Below, piece after piece: positions 1 through 8,875 of a stretch of DNA of 64,000 nt; position 1 is the first letter of the stretch; each line of letters begins with the position of its first letter. The translations under genes were made by a program, and so were the position numbers. Origin of the DNA: Paenibacillus sp. (GTDB lineage: Bacteria; Bacillota; Bacilli; Paenibacillales; Paenibacillaceae); NCBI GenBank assembly GCA_023512345.1, contig JAILZT010000019.1, positions 22,200-86,199 of the forward strand, read 5' to 3'. The notes under the pieces are model-generated. The model saw only the letters and a list, made by a program, of their open reading frames with translations, ran no database searches and was not told where the DNA came from.

Positions 1-317
1 CAAACCGCCTGGATGATGCTGAGCGCTTGCTGAATAATTACGGCAATGATGACGCTGCTGCTGCCTTTGCCTACGATCGAATTGTGCTGGAATATAAGCG
101 GAACGGAATTACCTCACAGTTGAAAATGCTGTATCGTATTGCCCGTAATGTAAATAAGCATGTACCTGACTATCTTCTTGGCGGAAAAAGACTGCCGCAT
201 AGCCTGCCTGATTTCATAGGCATGGGAGATGCTAACGAAGCTGTTGAGTATGTAATTATGCATTCCCGTCTGTGGGCAAGTTTGCCGGACCTTTTGAAGT
301 GGATGCTGAAACAATAG
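1..317 (+). CDS. C-terminal part of an unrecognised, probably helical protein (partial)
   Basis: The reading frame is already open at position 3, so this is the last ~104 codons of a gene that starts before the window. The TTG at 27 is only an internal codon. The visible part is mostly charged helical sequence ending in LKWMLKQ, with no motif I can assign; it could be a helical-repeat scaffold protein. It is followed after 17 bases by a strong terminator, which supports this being a genuine 3' end. Function unknown. Confidence 0.6.
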   Translation, partial: NRLDDAERLLNNYGNDDAAAAFAYDRIVLEYKRNGITSQLKMLYRIARNVNKHVPDYLLGGKRLPHSLPDFIGMGDANEAVEYVIMHSRLWASLPDLLKWMLKQ

Positions 318-334
318 AATCTATTAAGAACGAG

Positions 335-368
335 ATCACAGCCTGTTTGATGGGCTGTGATTTTTTTG
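335..368 (+). terminator. Rho-independent terminator
   Basis: A perfect 9 bp stem (ATCACAGCC at 335-343 with GGCTGTGAT at 353-361) is followed by a run of T. It ends the partial gene upstream. Confidence 0.85.
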
Positions 369-453
369 ATTTGACTACTTCTCTTATGAAAATAACGATT
401 GACCCAAGTGTATATTTTGATTATATTTGTAATATTATAGGAGACCATTTCAC

Positions 454-576
454 ATGCTTAACTACATTAAAGTTTGGCATGTTCTCGTTAGTCAATTAGG
501 AAGATTAGCGGGAATGTTGATTGAAGTAGATGATATTCTTCAGCATTTTGGTATAAGAAGGGGTTTGAATATTTAA
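454..576 (+). CDS. Possible small protein, 40 aa, unknown
   Basis: A short frame beginning with ATG at 454, preceded by a TAGGAG motif about 11 bases upstream, encodes 40 residues (MLNYIKVWHVL... ending RRGLNI). It sits between two terminators and would be a single-gene unit. I recognise no family. The main support is the ribosome binding site and the downstream terminator; chance cannot be excluded. Confidence 0.3.
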   Translation: MLNYIKVWHVLVSQLGRLAGMLIEVDDILQHFGIRRGLNI

Positions 577-647
577 TAGATAGTTTGGAAAAATATGCTA
601 TAATCAAAAACGAAGTATGTATTCTAAAATGTGTAAGATTGTAATCC

Positions 648-678
648 AAGACCAGTCTCTAAAAACTGGTCTTTTTTT
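648..678 (+). terminator. Rho-independent terminator
   Basis: A perfect 9 bp stem (AAGACCAGT at 648-656, ACTGGTCTT at 665-673) runs into T7. It follows the possible small gene at 454. Confidence 0.85.
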
Positions 679-774
679 ACATACTAATACAAAAAACAAA
701 CTATATTATCTAAAAAAGTTTATCTGAAAAGTAGACATAAAGACCTAGAATAACTATAAACAGGAGGGTTACAG

Positions 775-957
775 GTGAAAAGGGAAAGTTTAGAACTACA
801 TATAGAAATTGCACGACAGAGACTTAATGATATGGAGAAACAGTATGGAATAGAACATATAAGCATTCTTGAACAATCAAAGCTGCTGGATGAGTTAATT
901 AATGAATACAATCGGACCTATTTTCCAAAACAAAAAAATTCGATATCAAATCTCTAG
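775..957 (+). CDS. Spo0E-family aspartyl-phosphate phosphatase
   Basis: A 60-residue protein starting at GTG 775, preceded by CAGGAGGG at good spacing. Spo0E-family proteins are small helical-hairpin phosphatases that remove phosphate from Spo0A~P and so delay sporulation. The size fits, there are two predicted helices, and the second helix carries the family S-x-x-L-D signature (QSKLLDELINEY). It stands alone between a terminator upstream and a non-coding gap before the chemoreceptor gene. Its presence indicates a spore-forming Bacillota host. Which Spo0A-phosphorelay protein it acts on cannot be read from sequence. Confidence 0.85.
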   Translation: MKRESLELHIEIARQRLNDMEKQYGIEHISILEQSKLLDELINEYNRTYFPKQKNSISNL

Positions 958-1287
958 CATAACTATTGCTGCAACTAATTAAGTAGAGTTAGTCGAAAAA
1001 TGACTTTTTAAGTCAGATCATCCGCGTTATATAACCTCACATACTATACATAAATCATCCCGTATATCCGATATAATAGTAAATAAGCCTCTCTTTATCA
1101 TAGAAAAATCATAATTTGTATTATTTTCGTTGGATAAAACTAACATAGACACATTATGCTCACAATTTGGTTTAAAACGTTAAAGGGTTAAAGGGTTATT
1201 TTGTAGAATTAAGTCGAAATTAGTAGAAAAATATTCAAGTTAGTGCTACTATGGCACTATTTTATTTGAAAGGTGGGGAAATCCTAA
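958..1287. other. AT-rich intergenic region, no gene
   Basis: About 330 bases of AT-rich sequence before the chemoreceptor gene. A short direct repeat of TTAAAGGG lies near 1180-1198. I see no ORF with a ribosome binding site and no convincing promoter or strong hairpin. Confidence 0.5.
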
Positions 1288-3372
1288 TTGACAACACAAA
1301 AAAAATTAACTTCGCAAATTCAAAAGATCGTACACTCTATTTCCAATATGGGTATCAGGGGAAAACTGTTTTTATCCGTAATTTTGTCCGTCGTTTTAAT
1401 TTTTGCTGTGGTATCCGTAGTCATCTATACCAATGCCAAGAAAGTCATTATAGATGATCTTAATAGTTCTTTGACTTACGAGAAGGGACAGATTGGTGAA
1501 AAGATCAATCAATTGCTGCAGCCTGCCGCCGATAGTGTGGAGCTGTTGAATGCCAATGCTTATGTCCGCGATTTTATTACCGAGGTAGGATCTGTGGAGT
1601 CGATTAAGACTAGTTCCGGGTATAGTGAATTGATCCGCACACTAAATTTGATTAAAAAGAATAATGAAAATCTGCTGAATGTATATGTAGGCCTCGATTC
1701 TGTGAATAAGCTTATAACACATGACGAGTTCAATCCTCCGGCAGACTATAATTTGAAAGAACGCGGCTGGTACAAAAGCACAGTCCAAAACAAAAGTCTT
1801 ATCGTAACCGATCCTTATACAGATGCAATATCGGGCAAGATGGTTGTTACCCTCAGCACACCCATCTTGGATGACAGCGGCAAATTAATAGGTGTAGCAG
1901 GAGTGGACATTTCTATAGAACAAATTACGTTAGCTCTTGGTGCTTTTAATTATAAGGGTAGTGGATTTGCTACCTTAATCGATACAACGGGTACATTCAT
2001 TTATCATCCAAAAAGTGATTACGTTCTATTCAAAAAGATGAGTGATCTCGGTGAAGATTGGAAGGTTATCGGCGACAAAATGGCGAAAAGGGAAAGCGAC
2101 GTCATAAAGACAGATATTGACGGTCATCCCAATTATGTATCCTATGCTCCTGCGGTGGACAATCTGTGGGCAGTAGCGTTGGTTGTACCGGCTGGAGATG
2201 CTGAAAGTGCGCTTAAGCTGTTCAAGAATATATTCATATTGTCAGCATTGTCAGCGATTGTCCTTATGGGAATCCTTTTGTACTTTGTATCCAACAGCAT
2301 CTTGAAGCAAATCCCGATCCTTACAGCTTCCTTCCGCACGGCAATGACAGGAGATCTATCGGTTAGGGCTAAGGTGACGGCTAAGGGCGAAATCGCGGTA
2401 TTGGCCGAAGGATTTAACGACATGATTTCTTCTCAGCAAGGTCTTATCAGAGAGATTATGAAAAATTCGCACAATATCTCAGGAGCGGTAGATAACACTG
2501 AGAAAAATGTGTTCGATTTGGATGAAAGTATAGCTGACGTATCAGCAACCACTGAAGAATTATCAGCAGGTATGGAGCAGACCGCGGCTACTATGCAAGA
2601 AATGAACGCCAGCACGATCGAAATTGAAAATGCTATCGAAAGTATCGCTAAGAAAGCGCAAGATGGAGCCCATTCAGCTAAGGAAATTAATGAGCGGGCT
2701 GAGCGCCTAAAAGAAGGAGCTTTTCAATCCAGACAGCAAGCAGATGAAATGTATGGGCAGAGTGAAATTCAGCTGCGTAATGCGATTGAACAATCCAGGT
2801 CTATTTCACAGATTAGTGCATTGTCAGGCGCGATTCTCGATATTGCTACCCAGACGAACCTATTATCATTGAATGCTTCGATTGAAGCGGCCCGAGCGGG
2901 AGAAGCCGGAAGAGGTTTTGCGGTTGTAGCTAACGAAATTCGTAAATTAGCTGAGAATTCACGCGAAACGGTATCCGAAATCCAGGAGGTAACCCAATCG
3001 GTAGTCGGCGCGGTCTCAAATCTGGTGGAGGGTGCGGAGAATATGCTGCGTTTCGTAGACCAACAAGTTCTTAAGGATTACGATGCAATGCAAGAGACCG
3101 GGCGTCAGTATAGTGAGGATGCTAAATATGTAGAAGATTTGGTCACGGATTTCAGTGCTACTTCTGAGGAATTGCTGGCTTCCATTCAAAATATGCTTAG
3201 TGCGATTGGGGAAACTACTATTGCAACGAGTGAGGGCGCAGATGGGGCAAGTACTATAGCTGTTAAGGCAGAGCACATCATCAATAAATCAGGCAGCATC
3301 GTTTCTGAGATGGAAGAAATAAAGAGCAGTACAACTAAGCTGCTGGAGACAGTATCCAGATTCAAAGCCTAA
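1288..3372 (+). CDS. Methyl-accepting chemotaxis protein with dCache sensor
   Basis: A 694-residue transmembrane chemoreceptor starting at TTG 1288, with AAAGGTGGGGA just upstream. Order of parts: short cytoplasmic head, first membrane segment at about 27-48, a ~260-residue extracellular double-Cache-like sensor (INPx-style GWYKSTVQ and VTDPYTDAISGKMV segments typical of dCache_1), second membrane segment at about 314-337, HAMP, then a long coiled-coil signalling domain. The hairpin tip contains TQTNLLSLNASIEAARAGE, the conserved CheA/CheW contact region. Such receptors sense small ligands (often amino acids) and control CheA; the ligand here is unknown. It is a single-gene unit closed by a terminator. 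Confidence 0.93.
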   Translation: MTTQKKLTSQIQKIVHSISNMGIRGKLFLSVILSVVLIFAVVSVVIYTNAKKVIIDDLNSSLTYEKGQIGEKINQLLQPAADSVELLNANAYVRDFITEVGSVESIKTSSGYSELIRTLNLIKKNNENLLNVYVGLDSVNKLITHDEFNPPADYNLKERGWYKSTVQNKSLIVTDPYTDAISGKMVVTLSTPILDDSGKLIGVAGVDISIEQITLALGAFNYKGSGFATLIDTTGTFIYHPKSDYVLFKKMSDLGEDWKVIGDKMAKRESDVIKTDIDGHPNYVSYAPAVDNLWAVALVVPAGDAESALKLFKNIFILSALSAIVLMGILLYFVSNSILKQIPILTASFRTAMTGDLSVRAKVTAKGEIAVLAEGFNDMISSQQGLIREIMKNSHNISGAVDNTEKNVFDLDESIADVSATTEELSAGMEQTAATMQEMNASTIEIENAIESIAKKAQDGAHSAKEINERAERLKEGAFQSRQQADEMYGQSEIQLRNAIEQSRSISQISALSGAILDIATQTNLLSLNASIEAARAGEAGRGFAVVANEIRKLAENSRETVSEIQEVTQSVVGAVSNLVEGAENMLRFVDQQVLKDYDAMQETGRQYSEDAKYVEDLVTDFSATSEELLASIQNMLSAIGETTIATSEGADGASTIAVKAEHIINKSGSIVSEMEEIKSSTTKLLETVSRFKA

Positions 3373-3410
3373 GTGTCCATAAGTAACAAAATAACTGTCC
3401 TAATAATTGT

Positions 3411-3452
3411 AAAAGCCGGTCGTGGTAGTTAGGATACCTAGGCCGGCTTTTC
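3411..3452 (+). terminator. Probable terminator after the chemoreceptor
   Basis: AAAAGCCGG (3411-3419) pairs with CCGGCTTTT (3443-3451) across a long loop. The T-run is short, so termination may be moderate. Confidence 0.6.
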
Positions 3453-3542
3453 GCTGTAAAAGCATGACAATGCTTGAAAAAAAGCCTGCGGAAGAGTATG
3501 TTACAAGAAGCTAAAATAAACACAAGTAGAGGCGAGGATTTC

Positions 3543-4805
3543 ATGAGAGAAGGCGAAGACCGGATCGTAGGAATGGAAGATATTGTACGTGCTCATCATA
3601 TGCTGCGGGAGGTTATAGTCCGAACTCCACTCCAGCGTGATGCGGTGCTGTCGGCCAAGTACAATTGCAATGTATATTTGAAGCGAGAAGATCTGCAGAT
3701 CGTGCGTTCGTTCAAAATTCGCGGCGCTTATCATATGATTCGCAGCCTATCGGCGGAGGAAAGGGAAAAAGGAATTGTCTGTGCAAGTGCAGGAAATCAT
3801 GCGCAGGGTGTTGCTTTTTCATGCAAGGCACTAGGAATTAACGGTAAGGTGTATATGCCTAGTACAACGCCTAACCAAAAGGTGAAGCAAGTAAGACGGT
3901 TTGGCGGAAAGAATGTTGAAGTCATTTTAAAGGGAGATACCTTCGATGATGCCTACGATGAAGCGCTGCAGGCTTGTATAGATCATGGTATGACTCTGAT
4001 TCATCCCTTTGACGAGCCTAAGATTATCGCTGGTAATGGTACGATTGCCATGGAGGTCATGGAAAGTCTCGACCATCCAGCCGATTATGTATTTGTAACC
4101 ATTGGCGGTGGCGGCCTGGCAGCAGGCATATCTACTTACATGAATGCCGTTAGTCCTTCTACCAAAATTATAGGTGTGGAGCCTTTAGGGGCAGCATCCA
4201 TGAGTGAAGCGCTGCTTCGTGGAGAAGTAGTAACGCTTGAGGAAATCAATAAATTTGTGGATGGTGCTGCCGTTAAGCGTGTGGGCGGATTAACCTTTGA
4301 TATTTGCTCGCGTTATTTGGATGACGTAGTTAAAGTACCGGAGGGCAAAGCCTGCACAACCATTCTTGAACTGTATAACGAGAATGCAATCGTAGTAGAG
4401 CCTGCGGGAGCATTGCCAATAGCGGCATTGGATCTGTACAAGGAGAAAATTGTTGGCAAAACAGTGGTCTGCATCGTAAGCGGCGGGAATAACGATATTG
4501 ATAGAATGCAGGAAATTAAGGAGCGCTCACTCATTTATGAAGGACTGAAGCATTACTTCATGATTAATTTCCCTCAGCGGGCAGGTGCTTTACGTGAGTT
4601 CCTCTCAGAAGTGCTGGGTCCAGACGACGATATTACACGTTTTGAATATACGAAAAAGAATGACAAAGAGAATGGACCTGCTCTTGTAGGAATCGAACTT
4701 TTGTCCAAGGAAGCATATGCTCCCCTCATTGAACGAATGGAGCAAAAGGGCGTAAGTTATTTAGAGATTAACAAAGATATGAACTTGTTCAACATGCTTA
4801 TCTAA
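3543..4805 (+). CDS. ilvA: Threonine dehydratase (biosynthetic, short form)
   Basis: A PLP-dependent enzyme converting threonine to 2-oxobutanoate, the first step toward isoleucine. I chose ATG 3543 (420 aa, about the length of Bacillus IlvA) because AGGCGAGG lies at correct spacing; in-frame starts at 3474 and 3498 would add residues without homology. The PLP lysine lies in RSFKIRGAYHM, followed by the SAGNHAQGVA substrate loop and the glycine-rich phosphate loop GGGGLAAG. The C-terminal ~85 residues form a single ACT-like regulatory domain (FPQRAGALREF), as in short Bacillus-type enzymes. I saw no T-box leader upstream, so isoleucine control is not evident. Confidence 0.95.
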   Translation: MREGEDRIVGMEDIVRAHHMLREVIVRTPLQRDAVLSAKYNCNVYLKREDLQIVRSFKIRGAYHMIRSLSAEEREKGIVCASAGNHAQGVAFSCKALGINGKVYMPSTTPNQKVKQVRRFGGKNVEVILKGDTFDDAYDEALQACIDHGMTLIHPFDEPKIIAGNGTIAMEVMESLDHPADYVFVTIGGGGLAAGISTYMNAVSPSTKIIGVEPLGAASMSEALLRGEVVTLEEINKFVDGAAVKRVGGLTFDICSRYLDDVVKVPEGKACTTILELYNENAIVVEPAGALPIAALDLYKEKIVGKTVVCIVSGGNNDIDRMQEIKERSLIYEGLKHYFMINFPQRAGALREFLSEVLGPDDDITRFEYTKKNDKENGPALVGIELLSKEAYAPLIERMEQKGVSYLEINKDMNLFNMLI

Positions 4806-4843
4806 CTCTCGGCGACTATAAAGTTAGTAGAAGAATAGAGAAA

Positions 4844-4872
4844 GGGGCTGCTTGGGACAGCCCCGCTGTTTT
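4844..4872 (+). terminator. Terminator after ilvA, or edge of a mobile-element remnant
   Basis: GGGGCTG (4844-4850) pairs perfectly with CAGCCCC (4858-4864), followed by GCTGTTTTT. The motif AAAGGGGCTG...GGGACAGCCCC also resembles insertion-sequence ends, and a similar GGGACA hairpin occurs at 5367-5400. Confidence 0.55.
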
Positions 4873-4894
4873 TGAGTCGGATTGACTTGTGTAC

Positions 4895-5040
4895 GTGGTA
4901 TGGTCGCTCCGCGAACGGACCGTTGCTCCAATCGCTGTGGTCTCCAGATTTTATTTATTTCCCTTAGCGGTAAAAATCCGGAGACCAAGGCGACCGCTAC
5001 CGCTTTTCCGCAATCAGTCCGTCCTCTCCGCTGCTTTGAG
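4895..5040 (-). repeat. Diverged third copy of the structured intergenic repeat family, reverse orientation
   Basis: Read on the minus strand this matches the centre of the repeats at 5464 and 47875. It shares the CGGATTTxTACCGCTAAG block and the same long hairpin (arms 4939-4952 and 4973-4986, 14 bp perfect). The outer parts differ, so it is a related variant or a partial copy. It contains no credible gene. Confidence 0.6.
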
Positions 5041-5098
5041 CAGAAAAGGTTTCTACAATCTTCTTTAAAATCACAAAAAGAAATCGCCCTTTTGTAAA

Positions 5099-5242
5099 AT
5101 GGAGGTACCACCCAACCATTCAAAAGTAGCGATTTCTTTGTACATTCAATATACCATGAACCAACTTTGCTTGCCGATGGATCTGGAAGAAGACAGATTT
5201 CTGCTTCGCGGAATGGATAAGGTGACGCTTGAGGTCGGGTGA
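5099..5242 (+). pseudogene. N-terminal fragment of a transposase, possibly IS1182-like
   Basis: A 47-codon frame from ATG 5099 contains SLYIQYTMNQLCLPMDLEED, which resembles from memory the N-terminus of IS1182-group DDE transposases. Similarity stops at about residue 31 and the frame ends soon after, so the rest of the gene is deleted. The fragment lies between the repeat copy at 4895 and two strong hairpins at 5292-5334 and 5367-5400. It cannot encode a working transposase. The family assignment rests on this short stretch only. Confidence 0.4.
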
Positions 5243-5291
5243 CATTCGCTTGCCCATAATCTGCTGAAGCAAGCAGCCAATGACCAAAAAC

Positions 5292-5334
5292 GCAGAGCAG
5301 CAATTCTCCACTAACAGGAGAATTGCTGCTCTGC
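5292..5334. repeat. Perfect 18 bp inverted repeat
   Basis: GCAGAGCAGCAATTCTCC (5292-5309) is exactly complementary to 5317-5334 across a 7-base loop. There is no T-run directly after it. It is probably part of the insertion-sequence remnant. Confidence 0.7.
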
Positions 5335-5366
5335 TGTCGTTTTACGGTTAATAAAAACAAAAGAAC

Positions 5367-5400
5367 TGTCCCATTCGTAGAAAATTCTACTTATGGGACA
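5367..5400. repeat. Imperfect 16 bp hairpin, likely IS end or terminator
   Basis: TGTCCCAT..GTAGAA (5367-5382) pairs with TTCTAC..ATGGGACA (5385-5400) with two mismatches. Together with the GGGACAG motif at 4854 it may mark the ends of a degenerate insertion sequence. Confidence 0.45.
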
Positions 5401-5463
5401 CCCCCCTTCTTTGGTATCTAAGGGGACGAGTATCCTCGGAGAATGTCCATCCCTAGAATGAAC

Positions 5464-5717
5464 TATAGATATTGAACTTGAAAAACAAGAGAAAAAGGAA
5501 AGGCGCGACGGAGGGGGATTTTGGAACTGGAAGAGCGAGAGCGTCCGCCTACAAGCTTTCCGTAGGAAAGCTCACTCCGGAAGCATAAGCAGTCTACGGA
5601 TTTCTACCGCTAAGAGCGGTATTAACCGAGAAATCTGTAGACAACAGCGGCTGGAGGTCCAAACATTCACCGTAGTTGCGACTGGCCCTTACTCTAATAA
5701 CCTTAAGTTCAATCTAT
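5464..5717 (+). repeat. Structured intergenic repeat, copy 1 (~250 bp, terminal inverted repeats)
   Basis: Begins ATAGAT-ATTGAACTTGAA and ends TTAAGTTCAATCTAT, which are inverted repeats of each other. Inside are a small hairpin (AGCTTTCC-GTA-GGAAAGCT near 5555) and a 14 bp hairpin (arms 5592-5605 and 5629-5642). A second copy with the same plan lies at 47875-48121. It ends exactly beside the stop codon of the minus-strand gene that follows. No ORF is supported inside. Confidence 0.8.
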
Positions 5718-6653
5718 TTAGTCTCGTGGAATTTCCTTGCTCCGGTACTGCTCTGCCAAATCATCCAAGATATAACCGTTCTCTTTTAATAGTTTCATGA
5801 ACCCATCCAGTTTATCCAGATACGGAGTTCGTTCTTCATCATGTTTTGTGAGAAGTGCGGCATAGGATTTTTGAGCTTCCAGATCCATTTCCAGGTTATC
5901 GTAATGAAAGAGTGGAGTGTTATCCAGACCATAGAAAGTATCCACCAAATACATATTGTATAACGATTTCACAGTTGATATACGGTTGGAGCGAGGATAG
6001 GATTTTATGAAGCTCTCCTGAGACAGTGCGCGGGAGGCTACCTCGTTCCAAGCAATAAGAAGACCGCTATCCTTCGCCGAAGGCAGGTCGGATTCGGCTG
6101 CCATAATCGAGATATAATCCCGGATGTCATTAGTGACGTATAGTTTATATTTGCGGTAGGCCCCATAATCGATGACCGGAAAAAAATAACCCTCAGCACT
6201 TTCCATCTTATAGCCGCTTTTTCCAGCCATTTTTAGAAGCGTTCGTAACTGGATGTCCTGTATCTCTTCAGCTATAGAGGTTATGCTAGCCCCCGGCTTG
6301 TATACATTGTTCAGCTTCCGCTGGATATCACTGCTGGAAAACTTGTCTTCCCATGTACCCAGTGCCGCCTTTTGGGCATTCTCCAGCTTTAACACCATGG
6401 TCGTTGCTTGATAAGAGCTAACAGCGTAAATGTTGTTGTTCATATACGTAATAGCCTCAGGTAACGGATCCCCTGAATACAGGAGAGGCAAGAAAGCATT
6501 GTACACGGCTTCAGCGTGAGTGCTCTTCGTAGTTATTGTAGATAATGCTGCGCTTTCCTTAGACTGTACGGAAGCAAAGGCCTGTCCGGCTTCTATTTGC
6601 ATCGTCAAAGCTGCGATTACAGCCACAGTTAGAATGGATAGCTTCTTGTTCAT
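5718..6653 (-). CDS. Secreted protein of unknown function
   Basis: A 311-residue protein with a clear Sec signal peptide (MNKKLSILTVAVIAALTMQI... predicted cleavage near AFA-SV, residue 27). AGGGAGGAAG precedes the start. The mature part is polar and mostly helical with no cysteines of note and no catalytic motif I recognise. It lies 44 bases downstream of the membrane protein gene at 6698-7360 on the same strand, so the two are probably co-transcribed. Its function, perhaps extracytoplasmic, cannot be inferred. Its 3' end touches the repeat copy at 5464-5717. Confidence 0.75.
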   Translation of the reverse strand: MNKKLSILTVAVIAALTMQIEAGQAFASVQSKESAALSTITTKSTHAEAVYNAFLPLLYSGDPLPEAITYMNNNIYAVSSYQATTMVLKLENAQKAALGTWEDKFSSSDIQRKLNNVYKPGASITSIAEEIQDIQLRTLLKMAGKSGYKMESAEGYFFPVIDYGAYRKYKLYVTNDIRDYISIMAAESDLPSAKDSGLLIAWNEVASRALSQESFIKSYPRSNRISTVKSLYNMYLVDTFYGLDNTPLFHYDNLEMDLEAQKSYAALLTKHDEERTPYLDKLDGFMKLLKENGYILDDLAEQYRSKEIPRD

Positions 6654-6697
6654 AATTAGACTTCCTCCCTACCGGAATGGAATGCCAAAAGCGATGA

Positions 6698-7360
6698 CTA
6701 CTTCTTCATGAATATGAATTTTAGACCCACCAAGCCGGTGATGAATATAATCAGACTAACCCAAGGGGAAAGAGAAATTACCGGAAACAGTCGGCTTACA
6801 TATAAACCTACAAATACGACAACTACAGATATGCCTATATATACACCTGTAGACTTAAGGTCGAATTTACCGACTTGGGGAGCGTCGGTATCCGACAAGG
6901 ACGACATCCATTTCATAATCATTTCGATCAATACGATAGAGCCTAGGCCTACAGCGATAATTGTGAATAGGCTAATCTCACCGAACATACCTGTGGATCC
7001 AGTACTCCATTTGGATATTAATCCGACAAGGGCCATGACACCGAACAAAAAGGTAAGAGATGTCCATGAGATCATTATATAGTAATTCATTTTACTGCGA
7101 ACGGGACGGGAGGGGGCGCTATCCATTACTTCTCTGAAATAGGCTTCCGGGTCTTCGCCAAAAATCTGGTTCGCACTTTTCCCTTTTTTCTGTGCCTGAA
7201 GCATTTGTTGAGCAGCCTCCAGCAGCAGTTCCTCTGTTCGATGGGGATCGACTCTGCTTGCTCGCAGGACTATAATCATATCTTCAAGATAAGAGCGATT
7301 AAACGGTGTCATTTGTTCCCGCAAGCGGTTGTTTTCCTTAATCATTTCTTTTACTTTCAT
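6698..7360 (-). CDS. DUF1129-like integral membrane protein
   Basis: A 220-residue protein. I prefer the ATG at 7360 (GGAGG 14 bases upstream, a little long) over the TTG at 7387, which has no ribosome binding site. The N-terminal ~95 residues are soluble and helical (LREQMTPFNRSYLEDM, and GEDPEAYFREVM), a layout seen in DUF1129 and related proteins whose genes often follow PadR-type regulators. At least four membrane segments follow (about 100-122, 133-153, 168-188, 196-215). It probably forms an operon with the secreted protein gene downstream. No regulator gene is adjacent. Role unknown. Confidence 0.7.
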   Translation of the reverse strand: MKVKEMIKENNRLREQMTPFNRSYLEDMIIVLRASRVDPHRTEELLLEAAQQMLQAQKKGKSANQIFGEDPEAYFREVMDSAPSRPVRSKMNYYIMISWTSLTFLFGVMALVGLISKWSTGSTGMFGEISLFTIIAVGLGSIVLIEMIMKWMSSLSDTDAPQVGKFDLKSTGVYIGISVVVVFVGLYVSRLFPVISLSPWVSLIIFITGLVGLKFIFMKK

Positions 7361-7540
7361 AGTGTATAGGTAAACCTCCAATTTCAATAAGAATCGCGGG
7401 TGCCTTTAAACATGAGTATACGTTTGCTTAGCAGGCCAGTGCAAGGACAAGCTCTATTAATGCATAATCCTCTTCGAAAAGTGAACACTGATAGGAGTCT
7501 TATGGAATATAAGCACAGTGATTAGGAAGGCGGGATAGTT

Positions 7541-7750
7541 ATGGAGCAGAATGAGTTTGAAGTGAACGGAACGGACGTTGGTGTTACTCCGGATATGATT
7601 ACTGGTGATCAAGTGGAGGAATCCGATGCGGGTACAACTATGAATGACTCCGAGTTATGGGAGTGCACACCTGGAAGTCCGGAAGAATGGCTAAAGTCAT
7701 GGGATGGCAGACAGAAGACACATGACATGTTCCATAGAAGCTACGAGTAA
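7541..7750 (+). CDS. Small acidic protein, 69 aa, unknown
   Basis: Starts at ATG 7541 after AAGGCGGGATAG. The product is very acidic and rich in Gly, Thr and Asp, ending DMFHRSYE, with a tryptophan-containing central part (SELWECTPGSPEEWLKSWDG). No signal peptide or membrane segment. I do not recognise a family. A good terminator directly follows, supporting a real monocistronic gene. Confidence 0.6.
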   Translation: MEQNEFEVNGTDVGVTPDMITGDQVEESDAGTTMNDSELWECTPGSPEEWLKSWDGRQKTHDMFHRSYE

Positions 7751-7771
7751 ATACCATATGGAAGATCAGGG

Positions 7772-7807
7772 CCTCTTTTGTTCATGATGAACGAAAGGGG
7801 TCTTTAT
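7772..7807 (+). terminator. Rho-independent terminator
   Basis: A 13 bp stem with GU pairs (7772-7784 with 7788-7800, 3-base loop) followed by TCTTTATT. Confidence 0.75.
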
Positions 7808-7854
7808 TAAGATACAAGAATAGTTTCTTCTGATTTCTTATAATGTTTTTCTTG

Positions 7855-7884
7855 TTGACAGCATTGCTGCAAAAAATATAAAAT
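7855..7884 (+). promoter_or_regulatory. Likely sigma-A promoter of the hydrolase gene
   Basis: TTGACA at 7855-7860 and TAAAAT at 7879-7884 with an 18-base spacer, in an AT-rich context upstream of the alpha/beta hydrolase gene. Confidence 0.6.
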
Positions 7885-7959
7885 ATAATTATAAATCATA
7901 CTAAGTTAATCGGAATAATTATAATTTAAAATATTGAAGCTAAAAAGGGAGGAACCAGC

Positions 7960-8790
7960 ATGGAACGGTCGATAGTCATCCGGCATAACCACCAAGAGCT
8001 GACGGCAAGCATTCACTATCCTACCAAAGAAAAAGGATCATCCGGGCGCTGCAAGGATCGGATGCCTATGGCTGTAATATGCCACGGGTTCGTGGGCAGC
8101 CGGATCGGTGTGGACCGTATCTTTGTTAAAACAGCTCGTGAACTGGCACAAGAAGGATATTTAGTTATCCGCTTTGACTATATCGGCTGCGGGGAGAGCA
8201 GTGGTAATTACGGCAGTGAGGATATGGAGTCCATGATCGCCCAAACTAAGGCTGTTCTAGATTATGGTCTTAGCGCAGGGGATGTGGATCCTACCCGGGT
8301 GACGCTGATTGGGCATAGTCTTGGCGGTGCCGTTGCCTTGCTGACAGGGGTTCGAGATCGACGTGTTAAGAACCTCGTACTCTGGTCAGCCGTAGGCTAT
8401 CCATTTAATGATATTGTCAAAATTGTGGGACGGGAAGCTTATGACACAGCTGTAAAAAGCGGCTCAGCTGATTATGCGGGGTACACCTTTACCCCTTCTT
8501 ACTTTAATTCACTGGCTGCCTTCCAGCCCTTTCAGGAAACGGGCAAGTTCAGCGGTGATGTTCTTGTTATCCACGGAACCTCTGATGATGTTATTCCTGT
8601 TGATTATGCCTTTCTGTACCAAAAGTTATTTTGGACCCGCCCGGAGGGACGGTGTGATAAAGAGATTGTATTTCAAGCCGATCATACCTTCTCTTCAGGG
8701 CCAGCACAGGAGCAAGTTATTAAGCGGTCGATTGATTGGATGAACCAACAGGAGCACCTCCAGCAGGAGTGGCAAAATTGGATGATTTAG
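7960..8790 (+). CDS. Alpha/beta hydrolase (serine esterase-like)
   Basis: A 276-residue cytoplasmic hydrolase; GGGAGGAACC precedes ATG 7960. The nucleophile elbow GHSLGG holds the catalytic serine (about residue 113). An acidic residue in GTSDDVIPVDY and the histidine in QADHTFSS complete the triad. An early CHGFVGSR segment supplies the oxyanion hole, and FDYIGCGES fits the family. This is the layout of the S9-like/BAAT or cinnamoyl-esterase type single-domain hydrolases; the substrate is not predictable. It stands alone behind a good promoter. Confidence 0.9.
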   Translation: MERSIVIRHNHQELTASIHYPTKEKGSSGRCKDRMPMAVICHGFVGSRIGVDRIFVKTARELAQEGYLVIRFDYIGCGESSGNYGSEDMESMIAQTKAVLDYGLSAGDVDPTRVTLIGHSLGGAVALLTGVRDRRVKNLVLWSAVGYPFNDIVKIVGREAYDTAVKSGSADYAGYTFTPSYFNSLAAFQPFQETGKFSGDVLVIHGTSDDVIPVDYAFLYQKLFWTRPEGRCDKEIVFQADHTFSSGPAQEQVIKRSIDWMNQQEHLQQEWQNWMI

Positions 8791-8875
8791 TGGCTTGTCC
8801 TCCACTCGCATTCATGGAACAGAAGCGGTAATATAGAGGTGCAGGCCTAAACTGGGTTATGGAGGTTGGCACCCT

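Noticed and set aside
3366..3542. T-box or other riboswitch before ilvA
   Set aside because: No T-box sequence or specifier structure; only the chemoreceptor terminator is present.
4824..5360. 178-codon minus-strand frame after ilvA
   Set aside because: It runs antisense through a repeat, a transposase fragment and two perfect hairpins, has no ribosome site and no recognisable protein pattern.
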